From assembly GCF_002160255.1 (NCBI RefSeq), contig NZ_NFKF01000003.1:1-64000 (forward strand): a stretch of 64,000 bases of DNA. The letters run 5' to 3'. The DNA is from Olsenella sp. An188 (GTDB taxonomy: Bacteria; Actinomycetota; Coriobacteriia; Coriobacteriales; Atopobiaceae). This document shows positions 35,504 through 45,573 of this stretch, one piece after another. A model generated the notes under the pieces. It made no database searches. It saw only the letters and a list, made by a program, of their open reading frames with translations, and was not told where the DNA came from. Each line of letters opens with the position of its first letter. Within the stretch, counting starts at the first letter, position 1. The position numbers and the translations under genes are program-made.

Positions 35504-35726
35504 GTGCAGTTTGGCCCTTCAGTCCATGTAAACGCTGGTGTCGTGTGCAGTTTGACCTCTCAGTCCATGCAAAAATGGTCGTCTAAGCAGAAAGAGATTC
35601 AGGAGTTTATATATCCAACTGGGAAAACGCGGATGGAAGCCGGTTCAGACCGGGAAAACGCATGGACTGAGAGGCATAATTGCACACGCGAGTCGCGTTT
35701 TCATGGACTGAAGGTCCAAATTGCAC
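35504..35726. repeat. Family A inverted-repeat element, copy 3
   Basis: Forward units at 35504-35528 and 35545-35569, an AT-rich centre, and reverse units at 35661-35685 and 35702-35726. The centre contains TCTAAGCAGAAA, also found in family D (near 10196). It fills the gap between the divergent engB and kinase genes. Confidence 0.85.
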
Positions 35727-35760
35727 GGCGCGGCGCCCTGATCGTGGATGGGAGGGCACG

Positions 35761-36573
35761 GTGGCGGACACCTTTGCAAAGACGGCGGGGTTCGGGGACA
35801 ACCTGCCCGGCGAGGCGGCCGCGCTGCGCTGGCTGGCTGAGGCCGAGGCTGCGGGCGGCATCCGCGTCGTGCGCGTTCTGAGCGTGAGCGCCGAGGAGCT
35901 CGTGGAGGAGCACGTGGCGACGGGGGCGCCCACGGCCGCTGCGGCGCGACGCATCGGCGCCTCTCTTGCCCGGACGCACGCTGCCGGGGCGCCCTGGCTG
36001 GGATGCGCGCCGGAGGGCTGGGAGGGTGAGCCCTGGTGCGGCCGTGCGCGAACCCCGTACGTCGCGCGCGACGACGCGCCGTCGCGCTGGGGAGCCTTCT
36101 TCGCCGAGTACCGGATCATGAACTACGTGCGCACGCTCGTGGACGAGGGCGAATTCGGCCCATCCGAGCTGGCGCTCTTTGAGCGCGTGGCGTCGCGGCT
36201 GGAGGCGGGGGAGTTCGACGCCTCGCAGCCCGGCCTCGTGCGCGCGGCGGGCGTGACGTGCGCGCGCCTTCACGGCGACCTCTGGGCGGGCAACGTCCTC
36301 TGGGACGCGGACCGTGCCGCCCCGACCGGCGGAGTCCTCATAGACCCGATGGCGTACGGCGGCCATGCCGAGACCGACCTGGCAATGCTCGCGCTCTTTG
36401 GCTACCCGTACCTGGAGGAGGTCCTGCGCGGCTACGACGAGGCATCGCCGCTCGCCGACGGCTGGCGGGAGCGCGTGGGCCTGCATCAGCTCGCCCCGCT
36501 GCTGCTCCACTGCGTGCTCTTCGGCGGCTGGTACCTCGACGAGGCCGTGGGCGTGGCGCGTCGCTACGCGTAA
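35761..36573 (+). CDS. Fructosamine-kinase-family protein
   Basis: This 270-residue protein of the aminoglycoside-phosphotransferase/fructosamine-kinase fold has the catalytic loop L-H-G-D-L-W-A-G-N-V-L and the metal-binding I-D-P-M-A-Y-G-G-H-A-E-T-D-L-A-M, both as in fructosamine kinases (HGDLW, DP). It should phosphorylate glycated amines or ribulosamines, allowing removal of sugars from glycated proteins. GTG start at 35761 follows GGGAGG. It lies downstream of a family A repeat. Confidence 0.85.
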   Translation: MADTFAKTAGFGDNLPGEAAALRWLAEAEAAGGIRVVRVLSVSAEELVEEHVATGAPTAAAARRIGASLARTHAAGAPWLGCAPEGWEGEPWCGRARTPYVARDDAPSRWGAFFAEYRIMNYVRTLVDEGEFGPSELALFERVASRLEAGEFDASQPGLVRAAGVTCARLHGDLWAGNVLWDADRAAPTGGVLIDPMAYGGHAETDLAMLALFGYPYLEEVLRGYDEASPLADGWRERVGLHQLAPLLLHCVLFGGWYLDEAVGVARRYA

Positions 36574-36603
36574 GGCAGCCCCGCGCCACGCCCACGGGCG
36601 CGC

Positions 36604-38259
36604 CTAGCCCGCGAGCCCCGCGGCGACGGAGGCGAGCGCAATGATCACGCCCACGATCGACTCGCCGCCGAGCACGCCGGACGCAACGAGCACCCCGTTC
36701 TCCTCGCCGGCCTCACCCGCGTCCTCGCCACCGCGAGCACGGCGCACGCGGTCGTAGGCCCACTTGACGAGCGCGCCGAGCGCGGCCGTGGACGACATGT
36801 AGAACGGCAGGTAAACGCCAAGGCCAAACATCATCGCCGGAAGCCCCGCGGCGTAGAGCGCCACGCCGGCCACAAGGCCAACCACAAACGCCGGGATGCT
36901 CGGGATGCCCGAGACCATCGTGGCCACCACGCTCGCCTGTGTGGAGACGAACATCTGCCCCGGCCCGAACGCGTCCGTTCCGTAGGCGCTCGCCAGCGTG
37001 ACGAGCACGCCTACGGCGACCACGGTCCCGAGCAGGGCGCCCACGGCCTGCCCCACCCACATGGCGCGCGGGCTCGTGCCGATGATGGCTCCGGTCTTGA
37101 AGTCGCTCATGACGTCGCCGGCAAGGCCGCACGTGACGGACACGACGCCGGCGACGTAGAAGAGCTGCACCTGGCTCACGTCGGCAAACGCGGCCACGGC
37201 GAGAAGCACGATCAGCCCGAAGATCTCCATTGGGTCGATGCCCGTCTGCCCGACCGACTGCGCGCTCATGACCGTGGTCACGAAGGCGAGAAGCACCACG
37301 ACGACGGCGACGAGCGGGCCGAGCCCGAGCGCCATGCACACGAGCAACGCGGCGGCGGCCACCATGAGCGCGAGCACGCCGAGGTCGCGCCGCGAGCGCG
37401 GGCCCCTCTCGCCGCTTAGCGAGCCGCGGCCGCGCAGGTAGCCGGCCGCCTTGGGCAGGATGTCGCGCACGACGACCCCGACGCCCGAGCCCATCATGAG
37501 GCCCATGCCCAGGCTCGAGACGATGCCCTGTGCCGTGGACGTGTCCCAGAGGCCCGCCGCCGTGCCACCCACGACGATCCCGAAGTTGCCGAGCACGGCG
37601 CCGGCGAACCAGAAGGCCACGGCCGTGCCGCCCACGAGGAAGCCCACGGCCAGCATCTGCGGGGAATTGTAGATGCCAAAGCTCACGCCGGGCACGGGCA
37701 GCGCCGCCACGATCGAGGGCATGAGGCCCAGCGCGTCGCGCGCGACGCACCACAGGCCCGCCAGCCCCATCGAGCCGAAGAGGCGCCTGCCGGTGGCCCC
37801 GCCCGTCTTGGCGGCGAGCAGCGTCTCCGCGGCGGCGGTGCCGATGGGGTACTCGAGGTCGGACTCCTCCACAAAGCGCCTGCGGATCGCCGCGGTGCAC
37901 ACGAGGCCCAGCAGCGCGCCCGCGAGCGCCACGGCGAGCATCTCAACCCAGCTCACGCTGTCGGCGAGGCCGAGCATCCAGATGCCGGGGATGGTGAAGG
38001 CGAGGCCGCCGGCGACCATGGAGCCGGCGGACATGACGATCTGCGTGACGTTTGCCTCGTTGAGGCTGCGGTGCCCAAACGCGCGCAGCAAAAACAGCGC
38101 GACGATGGACGTGAAGATGGTGGGCCACGGGAGGGCGCCCAGCCTCAGGGCCGTGTAGACCGAGGACGCCGTGATGATGACGCAGCCGACGCACCCGATG
38201 GCAAGGCCAACGGGGCTCAGCTGCTCGCGCCACGCGGTGCGCGAGCCAGACTTGCTCAT
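36604..38259 (-). CDS. OPT-family oligopeptide transporter
   Basis: This 551-residue integral membrane protein has about 14 hydrophobic segments. Family landmarks include SLNEANVTQIVMSAGSMVAGG, ESDLEYPIGTAAAETLLAAK and GLAGDVMSDFKTGAIIGTSP. OPT proteins import small peptides or metal chelates driven by protons. It starts after AAGGAG. No partner genes are adjacent. Confidence 0.9.
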   Translation of the reverse strand: MSKSGSRTAWREQLSPVGLAIGCVGCVIITASSVYTALRLGALPWPTIFTSIVALFLLRAFGHRSLNEANVTQIVMSAGSMVAGGLAFTIPGIWMLGLADSVSWVEMLAVALAGALLGLVCTAAIRRRFVEESDLEYPIGTAAAETLLAAKTGGATGRRLFGSMGLAGLWCVARDALGLMPSIVAALPVPGVSFGIYNSPQMLAVGFLVGGTAVAFWFAGAVLGNFGIVVGGTAAGLWDTSTAQGIVSSLGMGLMMGSGVGVVVRDILPKAAGYLRGRGSLSGERGPRSRRDLGVLALMVAAAALLVCMALGLGPLVAVVVVLLAFVTTVMSAQSVGQTGIDPMEIFGLIVLLAVAAFADVSQVQLFYVAGVVSVTCGLAGDVMSDFKTGAIIGTSPRAMWVGQAVGALLGTVVAVGVLVTLASAYGTDAFGPGQMFVSTQASVVATMVSGIPSIPAFVVGLVAGVALYAAGLPAMMFGLGVYLPFYMSSTAALGALVKWAYDRVRRARGGEDAGEAGEENGVLVASGVLGGESIVGVIIALASVAAGLAG

Positions 38260-38363
38260 ATGATCTCCTTCGTATATCCGCTCCCCCTGAGCGGGGAGTC
38301 GGGTTACTGCGGACTGCTAGAGTATATCCGAGAACACGCAAGACGAGCCCAACGGGAGCTGAG

Positions 38364-39164
38364 ATGGCTGACCATCCCGAGACAAGAAGCGCCGGCGAGA
38401 AGAACGTCCTGGCTGTTGACGTGGGGAACACCACCACGCGCCTCGGGCTCTTCGCGGGCGGCGAGCTCGTGGGCACCTGGGAGCTCACCACGCCCGAGCG
38501 GCTCACTGCGGACGAGGCCCGCGCGCAGGTCGCGCAGGCGCTCTCGATGATGGGCTCCGGCGTTCCCGAGGACGCGATTCTCGCCTGCGTGGTGCCTTCG
38601 CTCACCGACGTGTGGCGCCGGGCCCTCGCGGCGAGCTGCCCCGGGCGCGCCTACGTGGTGGGGCCGGGGCTCAGGACCGGACTGAGGATGCGCTACGACG
38701 ACCCGTCCGAGGTCGGCGCCGACCGCGTTGCGGACGTGGTGGCCGCGCGGGAGCGCTACGGCGCCCCGGTGGTCGTCGTGGACCTGGGCACCACCACGAA
38801 CTTCGAGGTCGTGGACGCCGACGGCGCCTTTGCGGGCGGCATCATCGCGCCGGGCGTGGCCCTGGGCGCCCGCTCCCTCGCGGCGGCCGCGGCGCGCCTG
38901 CCGGTCATCGAGCTTCGCGCGCCGGGCAGCGTGGTCGGGCGCAACACGCGCGCGGCGATGCAGTCGGGCGTGGTGCTCGGCGAGGTCGCCCGCATCGACG
39001 GCCTGCTCGACATGATCGCGTCAGAGCTGGGCGGGCAGGCGGCGGTCGTGCTGACCGGGGAGGGCGCCGCGTCCATGGCGGCCCTGCTGCGCCACGAGGC
39101 GTGCGTGGACGACACGCTCACCCTGCGTGGCCTCTGGCAGCTCTGGCGCGCCAACGTGCGCTAG
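38364..39164 (+). CDS. coaX: Type III pantothenate kinase
   Basis: This 266-residue enzyme performs the first step of coenzyme A synthesis (pantothenate to 4'-phosphopantothenate). The ATP-binding motif L-A-V-D-V-G-N-T-T-T, the second motif V-V-V-D-L-G-T-T-T-N-F-E and the G-A-D-R-V-A-D-V pantothenate region are present. It has a slightly longer N-terminus than usual (about 15 residues). LacI starts 8 bases after its stop. Confidence 0.94.
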   Translation: MADHPETRSAGEKNVLAVDVGNTTTRLGLFAGGELVGTWELTTPERLTADEARAQVAQALSMMGSGVPEDAILACVVPSLTDVWRRALAASCPGRAYVVGPGLRTGLRMRYDDPSEVGADRVADVVAARERYGAPVVVVDLGTTTNFEVVDADGAFAGGIIAPGVALGARSLAAAAARLPVIELRAPGSVVGRNTRAAMQSGVVLGEVARIDGLLDMIASELGGQAAVVLTGEGAASMAALLRHEACVDDTLTLRGLWQLWRANVR

Positions 39165-39172
39165 GGGGCCTC

Positions 39173-40240
39173 GTGGCGGGCAAGGTGACGCTCAAGGACA
39201 TCGCGCGCGAGGTGGGCCTCTCGCCCACGGCGGTCTCGCTCGTGCTCAACGACCGGCCGTGCAAGATCTCGGCCGAGAGCCGGCGCCGCATCAAGGAGGT
39301 CGCGCGCCGCAAGCGCTACATCCCCAACCAGATAGCGCGCAGCCTCGTGACCCAGCACTCCCAGACGCTCGGGCTCGTGGTCCCCAACATCGAGAGCAGG
39401 TTCTTCTCGTCATTTGCGCGCAGCCTCGAGCGGGGGTGCCGCGAGCGGGGCTACGCGCTGTTCATCACGAGCTCGGACGACTCCGCGACCAACGACTCGG
39501 AGCTCGTCCGGCTGCTTGCCAACCGCGGGGCGGACGGCCTGTTCGTCGTTGCCTCGGATGAGCCGACGGCGGACCGCGCCCTGGCCTCGACGCTCTCGAG
39601 CCTGCCCATGCCCTACGTCATGGTCGACCGCCTGATCGAGGACCTCGCGTGCGACAAGGTCGCCTTCAACAACGAGGAGGGCGGCTACCTGGCGACGAGC
39701 CACCTGCTCAGGGCCGGACACCGGCGCGTGGCCTGCATCGTCAACGCCTCGTCCAACACGGGGCGCCGCCGGCTCGACGGCTACCTGCGCGCGCTCGCCG
39801 AGTGGGGCGTCGAGCCCGACCCGGGCCTCGTCTTCGTGAGCGCCTACTACATCGCCGACGCCTACGCCACCTCCGAGGCGCTTCTCGCCACGGACGCGAC
39901 GGCGGTCTTTGCGAGCAGCGACAACATCGCGCTCGGGCTGCTCAAGCGGCTCTACGAGCGAGGCCTGCGCGTGCCGCGGGACTACTCCGTGGTGAGCTAC
40001 GACAACTCCGCGGCAGACGTGCTCTTTGAGCCGGCGCTCACCTCGATCGAGCAGAACGTGGACGAGCTGGCCGCCGCCGCGCTCGAGATCCTGTTCCGGA
40101 GGCTCTCCGAGGAGGGCTCGGGGGAGCTGGGAGCCCCGGTCGAGCGGGTGCTCGAGCCGCGCCTGGTGATCAAGGACAGCGTGCGGGCCGCGAGGGCGCC
40201 GTTCTTCTCGCCGGGGGAGCAGCGCGGGGTAAGGGTTTAG
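39173..40240 (+). CDS. LacI-family transcriptional regulator
   Basis: This 355-residue regulator has the LacI headpiece ([23 protein letters not shown], then [19 protein letters not shown] with the hinge) and a periplasmic-binding effector domain. The frame is open far upstream over coaX; the GTG at 39173 gives the normal N-terminus. An operator-like palindrome 32 bases after its stop, in front of the phosphoketolase gene, makes that gene its probable target. The effector is likely a sugar phosphate but is not identifiable. Confidence 0.9.
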   Translation: MAGKVTLKDIAREVGLSPTAVSLVLNDRPCKISAESRRRIKEVARRKRYIPNQIARSLVTQHSQTLGLVVPNIESRFFSSFARSLERGCRERGYALFITSSDDSATNDSELVRLLANRGADGLFVVASDEPTADRALASTLSSLPMPYVMVDRLIEDLACDKVAFNNEEGGYLATSHLLRAGHRRVACIVNASSNTGRRRLDGYLRALAEWGVEPDPGLVFVSAYYIADAYATSEALLATDATAVFASSDNIALGLLKRLYERGLRVPRDYSVVSYDNSAADVLFEPALTSIEQNVDELAAAALEILFRRLSEEGSGELGAPVERVLEPRLVIKDSVRAARAPFFSPGEQRGVRV

Positions 40241-40271
40241 TAAATCAGGCCCCGAAGACAATTCTCGGAAA

Positions 40272-40296
40272 GGTAAATCGTTTTACCCAATATACT
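40272..40296 (+). promoter_or_regulatory. LacI-type operator and -10 element of the phosphoketolase gene
   Basis: GGTAAATCGTTTTACC (40272-40287) is a palindrome with central CG typical of LacI/CcpA-type operators. TATACT (40291-40296) follows at once, so binding would block the promoter. Confidence 0.75.
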
Positions 40297-40355
40297 GCAA
40301 TCAGTTGGAAACAAGGCGCCCCGCAAGGGAGGGCGCACGAAGAAGGGAGAAAAGC

Positions 40356-42839
40356 ATGGCTCAGCCCACCATTGGCACCCCGTGGCAGAAGCTCAACGGA
40401 CCGGTGCCCGAGGAGGAGCTCAAGGGCGTCGACCGCTACTGGCGCGCCTCGAACTACCTCTCCGTCGGCCAGATCTACCTGCGCAGCAACCCGCTCATGC
40501 GCGAGGGCTTCTCCCGCGAGGACGTCAAGCACCGCCTTGTTGGCCACTGGGGCACCACGCCGGGCATCAACTTCCTCTTTGGCCACGTGAACCGCCTCAT
40601 CGCCGACCACAAGCAGAACGCCATCTTCCTGATGGGCCCCGGCCACGGCGGCCCGGCCGGCACCGCGCAGTCCCTGCTTGACGGCACCTACCGTGAGGTT
40701 CGCCCCGACATCACCGACGACGAGGCCGGCCTCCAGAAGTTCTTCCGTCAGTTCTCCTACCCCGGCGGCATCCCCAGCCACTACGCGCCCGAGACCCCTG
40801 GCTCCATCCACGAGGGCGGCGAGCTCGGCTACACGCTCTCCCACGCCTACGGCGCCGTGCTCGACAACCCGAGCCTGCTCGCGGTGGCCGTGGTGGGCGA
40901 CGGCGAGGCCGAGACCGGCCCGCTTGCCACCTCCTGGCAGACCAACAAGTTCATGGACCCGCTGACCGACGGCATCGTGCTGCCGATCCTGCACCTCAAC
41001 GGCTACAAGATCGCCAACCCCACGATCCTGGCCCGCATCTCCGACGCCGAGCGCGACGAGTTCTTCCGCGGCATGGGCTACCACCCGTACAACTTCGTCG
41101 CCGGCTTTGACGACGAGGACGTCTCCTCCATCCACCGTCGCTTCGCGGCGCTGCTCGAGGCCGTCTTCGACGAGATCTGCGACATCAAGGCCCGCGTGGC
41201 GGCCGGCGAGGCCTCCCGCCCGTTCTACCCGATGATCGTCTTCCGCACCCCGAAGGGCTGGACGTGCCCGAAGGAGATCGACGGCAAGAAGACCGAGGGC
41301 TCCTGGCGTGCCCACCAGGTGCCGCTGGCCAGCGCCCGCGACACCGAGGCCCACTTCGAGGTCCTCAAGGGCTGGCTCGAGTCCTACAGGCCCGAGGAGC
41401 TCTTCGACGAGAACGGCGCCATCCGCCCCGAGGTCACCGCGTTCATGCCCGAGGGCGAGCTGCGCCTGGGCGCCAACCCCAACGCCAACGGCGGCATCCT
41501 GCACGCCGCCAACCCGCTCGAGCTGCCCGACGTCCGCGAGTTCGAGGTGCCGGTCGCCGAGAAGGGCCACGGCTTCGGCGCCGTGGAGGCCACGCGCGTG
41601 CTCGGCGAGTACACCGCCAAGCTCATCAACGCCAACCGCGACAAGTTCCGCATCTTCGGCCCGGACGAGACGGCTTCCAACCGCCTGCAGCCGTCCTACC
41701 AGGTGACCGACAAGCAGTGGTTTGGCGGCGGCGTCTACGACGACCCGGCCAACGACGAGCACCTCTCGCCCGTGGGCAACGTCATCGAGCAGCTCTCCGA
41801 GCACCAGTGCGAGGGCCTGCTCGAGGGCTACGTCCTGACCGGCCGCAACGGCCTCTGGAGCTCCTACGAGTCCTTCGTGCACATCGTTGACTCCATGGTC
41901 AACCAGCACTGCAAGTGGCTCGAGGCCACCGTGCGCCACATCGACTGGCGCAAGCCCATCGCCGGCCTCAACATGCTGCTCTCCAGCCACGTCTGGCGTC
42001 AGGACCACAACGGCTTCTCCCACCAGGACCCCGGCTTCGTTGACGTCCTGCTCAACAAGAACTTCAACAACGACCACGTGGTGAACATCTACTACCCGGC
42101 CGACGCCAACCTGCTGCTGGCCGTGGCCGAGCGCGCCTACGTGTCCACCAACTGCGTCAACGCGATCTTCGCCGGCAAGCAGCCCGCCCCGACGTGGCTG
42201 ACGCTCGACGAGGCCCGCGAGGAGCTCTCCGCCGGCGCCGCCGAGTGGAAGTGGGCCTCCAACACCGCCGACGGCGAGGAGCCCGACGTGGTTCTCGCCT
42301 GCTGCGGCGACGTGCCCACCGGCGAGGCCATGGCCGCGCTCGACCTGCTCGACAAGCTCGGCGTCAAGGTGCGCCTGGTGAACGTGGTCGACCTCCTGAG
42401 CATCCAGAACGTCTCCGAGAACGACCACGCCATGTCCGACGAGAAGTTCGTCGAGCTCTTCACCGCGGACAAGCCCGTGCTCTTTGCGTTCCACGCGTAC
42501 CCCGGCACGATCCGCCGCCTCATCTGGGACCGTCCGAACCACGACAACTTCAACGTCCACGGCTACCAGGAGCAGGGCTCCACGACCACGCCGTTCGACA
42601 TGGTCCGCGTGAACGACATGGACCGCTGGGCCCTTGCCGCCGACGCCCTGCGCATGGTCGACGCCGAGAAGTGGGCCGACCAGATCGACGAGTGGGAGAA
42701 GTTCCGCGTCGAGGCGTTCCAGTTCGCCGTTGACAACGGCTACGACCACCCGGCCTTCACCGACTGGAAGTGGCGTGACGCGAGCGACGCCGACTCCGCC
42801 ATGAGCGCCACGCAGGCCACCGCGGGCGACAACGAGTAA
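40356..42839 (+). CDS. xfp: Xylulose-5-phosphate/fructose-6-phosphate phosphoketolase
   Basis: This 827-residue thiamine-diphosphate enzyme splits xylulose-5-P (and often fructose-6-P) with phosphate to acetyl-P and a triose/tetrose phosphate, the core of heterofermentative or bifid-shunt sugar catabolism. It has [18 protein letters not shown], the TPP-binding [18 protein letters not shown], and [16 protein letters not shown]. The C-terminal half includes [19 protein letters not shown]. Length is right for the family (about 800). The codon use is strongly biased to the C-ending codons, suggesting high expression. ATG at 40356 follows AGAAGGGAG. Confidence 0.97.
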   Translation: MAQPTIGTPWQKLNGPVPEEELKGVDRYWRASNYLSVGQIYLRSNPLMREGFSREDVKHRLVGHWGTTPGINFLFGHVNRLIADHKQNAIFLMGPGHGGPAGTAQSLLDGTYREVRPDITDDEAGLQKFFRQFSYPGGIPSHYAPETPGSIHEGGELGYTLSHAYGAVLDNPSLLAVAVVGDGEAETGPLATSWQTNKFMDPLTDGIVLPILHLNGYKIANPTILARISDAERDEFFRGMGYHPYNFVAGFDDEDVSSIHRRFAALLEAVFDEICDIKARVAAGEASRPFYPMIVFRTPKGWTCPKEIDGKKTEGSWRAHQVPLASARDTEAHFEVLKGWLESYRPEELFDENGAIRPEVTAFMPEGELRLGANPNANGGILHAANPLELPDVREFEVPVAEKGHGFGAVEATRVLGEYTAKLINANRDKFRIFGPDETASNRLQPSYQVTDKQWFGGGVYDDPANDEHLSPVGNVIEQLSEHQCEGLLEGYVLTGRNGLWSSYESFVHIVDSMVNQHCKWLEATVRHIDWRKPIAGLNMLLSSHVWRQDHNGFSHQDPGFVDVLLNKNFNNDHVVNIYYPADANLLLAVAERAYVSTNCVNAIFAGKQPAPTWLTLDEAREELSAGAAEWKWASNTADGEEPDVVLACCGDVPTGEAMAALDLLDKLGVKVRLVNVVDLLSIQNVSENDHAMSDEKFVELFTADKPVLFAFHAYPGTIRRLIWDRPNHDNFNVHGYQEQGSTTTPFDMVRVNDMDRWALAADALRMVDAEKWADQIDEWEKFRVEAFQFAVDNGYDHPAFTDWKWRDASDADSAMSATQATAGDNE

Positions 42840-42865
42840 GTAGCGCTCGCCTGATTCACCTGTAA

Positions 42866-42934
42866 GCGCCCTGGCCCCTCTCCTCGGCTCACTGAGCAAG
42901 CTCAGAAATCGCCGAGCGAGAGGGGCCGGGGCGC
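42866..42934 (+). terminator. Long hairpin after phosphoketolase gene
   Basis: Stem GGCCCCTCTC (42873-42882) with GAGAGGGGCC (42918-42927), extended outside by GCGCCC/GGGCGC and inside by CGGC/GCCG, begins about 25 bases after the stop. It lacks a T tract, but its size suggests a terminator or 3' stabiliser. Confidence 0.6.
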
Positions 42935-42978
42935 AGTCGTATCGGCCGAAGGTCGCGGCAGCGAAGAGGGCCGCCTCT

Positions 42979-43049
42979 GGCGAGAAGTGCGGGCGATTGG
43001 GCGCCCCGGCATCAAACATGCCGCCCAATCGCGCGGGCTTTGCGCCGCG
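42979..43049. repeat. Family E inverted-repeat element, copy 1
   Basis: It starts with GGCGAGAAGTGCGG, then GCGATTGGGCGCC, a short centre containing ATCAAACATG, and the reverse arm GCCCAATCGC, ending TTTGCGCCGCGG. A near-identical copy lies at 44378 on the other side of the kinase gene. The rest of this 384-base gap holds a hairpin (GGCGTCGC-GA-GCGACGCC at 43154-43171) and a possible -10 (GATATT, near 43093). Confidence 0.75.
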
Positions 43050-43223
43050 GAGAGGGTGTGCGGGCACCAGGGAGCCGCTCGCGCCGGATCAATGATATTC
43101 TCGGGTCGACGCGGGGCGATGCACTCCGTTGACCTTGAGGGCCTCGCGTTGACGGCGTCGCGAGCGACGCCGCGGATGGGCAACGGCCCTCTCCAAGGCC
43201 CTGAGCGGGAGCAGGTGATTCCC

Positions 43224-44120
43224 ATGGCGCGCATTCTGAACTTCGGCTCGTTCAACATCGACTACGTCTACGGGGTGAGCCACATGGTCACGCCCGGGGA
43301 AACCCTCGCCGCGCGCGACCGCAGCGTCTATCCCGGCGGCAAGGGGCTCAACCAGTCCGTGGCGCTCGCCCGCGCGGGTGCGGCGGTCTGGCACGCGGGC
43401 ATGGTCGGCCCCGAGGGGGACTTTCTCCTCGACGTGTGCCGCGAGTCCGGCGTGGGGGTCGAGTTCGTGCGTCGCACCGAGGTGCCGACCGGGCACACCG
43501 TCATCCAGGTGGATGACGAGGGTCAGAACTCGATCCTGCTCTTCGGCGGCGCAAACCGGGAGATTGACGAGCCCTTTGCCGACGAGGTCCTCTCGCGCTT
43601 CGGGGCCGGCGACTACATCGTGCTGCAGAACGAGACCTCGTGCCTGGCGCACATCGTGGACGTCGCACACGAGAGGGGGCTCGTCGTCGTTCTCAACCCG
43701 TCCCCCTACAACTCCGACCTCGATGCCGTTGACATGGGGAAGGTCTCCCTCTTCCTGCTCAACGAGATCGAGGGCGCGCAGATGGCCGGAGGGTCCGCGG
43801 ACCCCGAGGACGTGCTGGGCGCGCTCGCGGCGCTCTACCCCAGCGCCCGGGTCGTTCTCACCCTTGGGACGCGCGGCTCGATCTACCAGGGGCCGGGCGG
43901 GAGCGATTGCCACGTCCAGCCGATCTATCACGTCTCGGCCGTCGATACCACGGCGGCGGGGGACACCTTCACGGGATACTTCGTCGCGTCGATAAGCGCG
44001 GGGGAGCCGGTGGAGGTCGCGCTTGACCGTGCCGCCCGCGCCTCGGCGATCGCCGTCACGCACCACGGCGCCGTCCCCTCCATCCCCACTGCCGACGAGG
44101 TCGCTGCCTACGTCTTCTAG
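43224..44120 (+). CDS. Ribokinase-family (PfkB) sugar kinase
   Basis: This 298-residue PfkB-fold kinase opens with ILNFGSFNIDYVY and has the substrate motif Y-P-G-G-K-G-L-N-Q-S-V-A-L-A-R-A-G. The C-terminal motif V-D-T-T-A-A-G-D-T-F-T-G-Y-F holds the catalytic Asp in G-D. N-Q in place of N-Q/N-A and the overall length fit ribokinase; other pentoses or nucleosides are possible. ATG at 43224 follows GGGAGCAGG. Ribokinase could feed pentose phosphates into the phosphoketolase encoded upstream, but the two are separated by a long hairpin and have separate signals. Confidence 0.88.
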   Translation: MARILNFGSFNIDYVYGVSHMVTPGETLAARDRSVYPGGKGLNQSVALARAGAAVWHAGMVGPEGDFLLDVCRESGVGVEFVRRTEVPTGHTVIQVDDEGQNSILLFGGANREIDEPFADEVLSRFGAGDYIVLQNETSCLAHIVDVAHERGLVVVLNPSPYNSDLDAVDMGKVSLFLLNEIEGAQMAGGSADPEDVLGALAALYPSARVVLTLGTRGSIYQGPGGSDCHVQPIYHVSAVDTTAAGDTFTGYFVASISAGEPVEVALDRAARASAIAVTHHGAVPSIPTADEVAAYVF

Positions 44121-44222
44121 CGACTCGTCCATATCGTTGCGGGCCGGGAGTCCCCTCTACTTTTCCTTCCTGGCTCCCGGCCCGTCTACGCTTTCCCGGG
44201 ATGTCATCTCTGGCGCAAAACC

Positions 44223-44436
44223 CGTGCGATTGGGTGCCGGCCGGCGCCCGCGCTTCCCGGGATGCCGCCTTTGGCAGGAACCGCGTGCGATTGGGTGGCA
44301 TGTTTGATGTTGCGGGCGCGACGGGGCGATCGGTCACGCCTGTGAGCTGCGGCTTTGCTGGCAGGTTCTTCTCGCCTGGCGAGAAGTGCGGGCGATTGGG
44401 TGCCCCGGCATCAAACATGCCGCCCAATCGCGCGGG
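44223..44436. repeat. Family E inverted-repeat elements, copies 2 to 4
   Basis: Copies of GTGCGATTGGGTG occur at 44223, 44285 and 44388. The last (44378-44448) is the full element matching the copy at 42979. Just in front lies an inverted pair GTTCTTCTCGCC-T-GGCGAGAAGTGC (44365-44389). The gap 44121-44520 contains no gene that I can support. Confidence 0.75.
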
Positions 44437-44520
44437 TTTTGCGCCGCGGGGCGCCGAGGGAGATGCGCGGGTTTTGCGCTGCGGGGTCGTACGTGCCAGG
44501 GTCGTGCATGCCGGGGTCGT

Positions 44521-45501
44521 CTACTGCGGCGACCCGCCCCCGCACATCACGTGGTGTGCCGCGTCGAGCGCGTCGATGAGCGGCGTGAGGCCGTCGAGGT
44601 TGGCGCTCATGTCCGTCATCACCGCAAAGACGTACGGCCCGCTCTCCGAGAAGACCACGCCCGCGTCGTTGGTGGCCACGAGCTCGCCGTTGTCAGGAAA
44701 CCACCCTGGCTTGGCCCACACCTCGCACTCGTCGCGCAGGAGCGCCCCCGCCGGCGTGTAGTTGGTGCGCGCGAGGTAGCCGGCCAGCTCGGCGCCGCCC
44801 GCCTCGCCCGACGTGCCAAAGCGGTAGATCTCCTGCCAGCACGCGGCCAGCTCGCCTGCGGAGATGTCGGGGTAGTACCAGATGGAGCCGTCGTAGGCCG
44901 CCTCCGTCGCGCCGTGCGCGCCCAGCCACGCGCCAAACGCCGGCATCCCGTACGCCCCGATGAGCGCCTCGTAGTCCTCGTTCGAAGAGTCCACGAGGCA
45001 GCGCTCCATCACGTCCGCCATCCCGCCCGAGCCGCCGCTCGTCTCGCACACCATCGCGCAGTAGAGGGCCTTGATGGAGCTGGCCGGATAGAGCCGCTCG
45101 TCGGCATTGTAGGAGATGCTTCGGCCCGTCCGCAGGTCGACCAGGGACACGCCCACGGAGTACCCCTGGTCGCGAAGCGCCGCAATCTCTGCGTCCACCC
45201 GCGCAAACGCCTCCGTGGCGAGAAACCCCTCGGGTGCGGTGACGCTCACACCGCTCTCGGACGTGGCGGAAACGACGGGCGCGTCGGCGAGGAGCTCGGC
45301 CTCGGTGGGCTCCGGCGCGGGCTCCGGTTCCGGCTCGGCCGCCGGCTCTGCTACGGGGTCGGTGATCTTCATCGGCTCTGGCTCCGCAACGTCCGCGTCC
45401 CGCGCCCGCCCGTCGGGCGCAACGCCCCGCCACACGGCAAACGCCCCTCCCGCCACCACGGCGAGAAGAACCACCGACACCACAACGACGCGTGCCCTCA
45501 T
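44521..45501 (-). CDS. Membrane-anchored serine hydrolase of class A beta-lactamase fold (1)
   Basis: This 326-residue protein has an N-terminal membrane helix (residues 4-25), a Pro/Glu-rich linker (40-70) and a class A beta-lactamase/penicillin-binding-like domain. S141-S-I-K144 is the SxxK motif, S-S-N-E-D-Y is the SxN-like element, and K-P-G-W stands where K-T-G would be. Many actinobacterial proteins of this type are annotated as serine hydrolases acting on cell wall; beta-lactam hydrolysis is not assured because the E166-type Omega loop is not recognisable. A paralogue lies directly upstream. Confidence 0.8.
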   Translation of the reverse strand: MRARVVVVSVVLLAVVAGGAFAVWRGVAPDGRARDADVAEPEPMKITDPVAEPAAEPEPEPAPEPTEAELLADAPVVSATSESGVSVTAPEGFLATEAFARVDAEIAALRDQGYSVGVSLVDLRTGRSISYNADERLYPASSIKALYCAMVCETSGGSGGMADVMERCLVDSSNEDYEALIGAYGMPAFGAWLGAHGATEAAYDGSIWYYPDISAGELAACWQEIYRFGTSGEAGGAELAGYLARTNYTPAGALLRDECEVWAKPGWFPDNGELVATNDAGVVFSESGPYVFAVMTDMSANLDGLTPLIDALDAAHHVMCGGGSPQ

Positions 45502-45573
45502 GGCAACCTCCCCACGACGGCTCCATTCTGCCACGTGGGAGCGCGCAGTCGCACGGTCTTCTCGCCAGACGCG

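Noticed and set aside
40245-43067. A 940-codon open frame on the minus strand
   Set aside because: Antisense to phosphoketolase; no start signals or recognisable domains.
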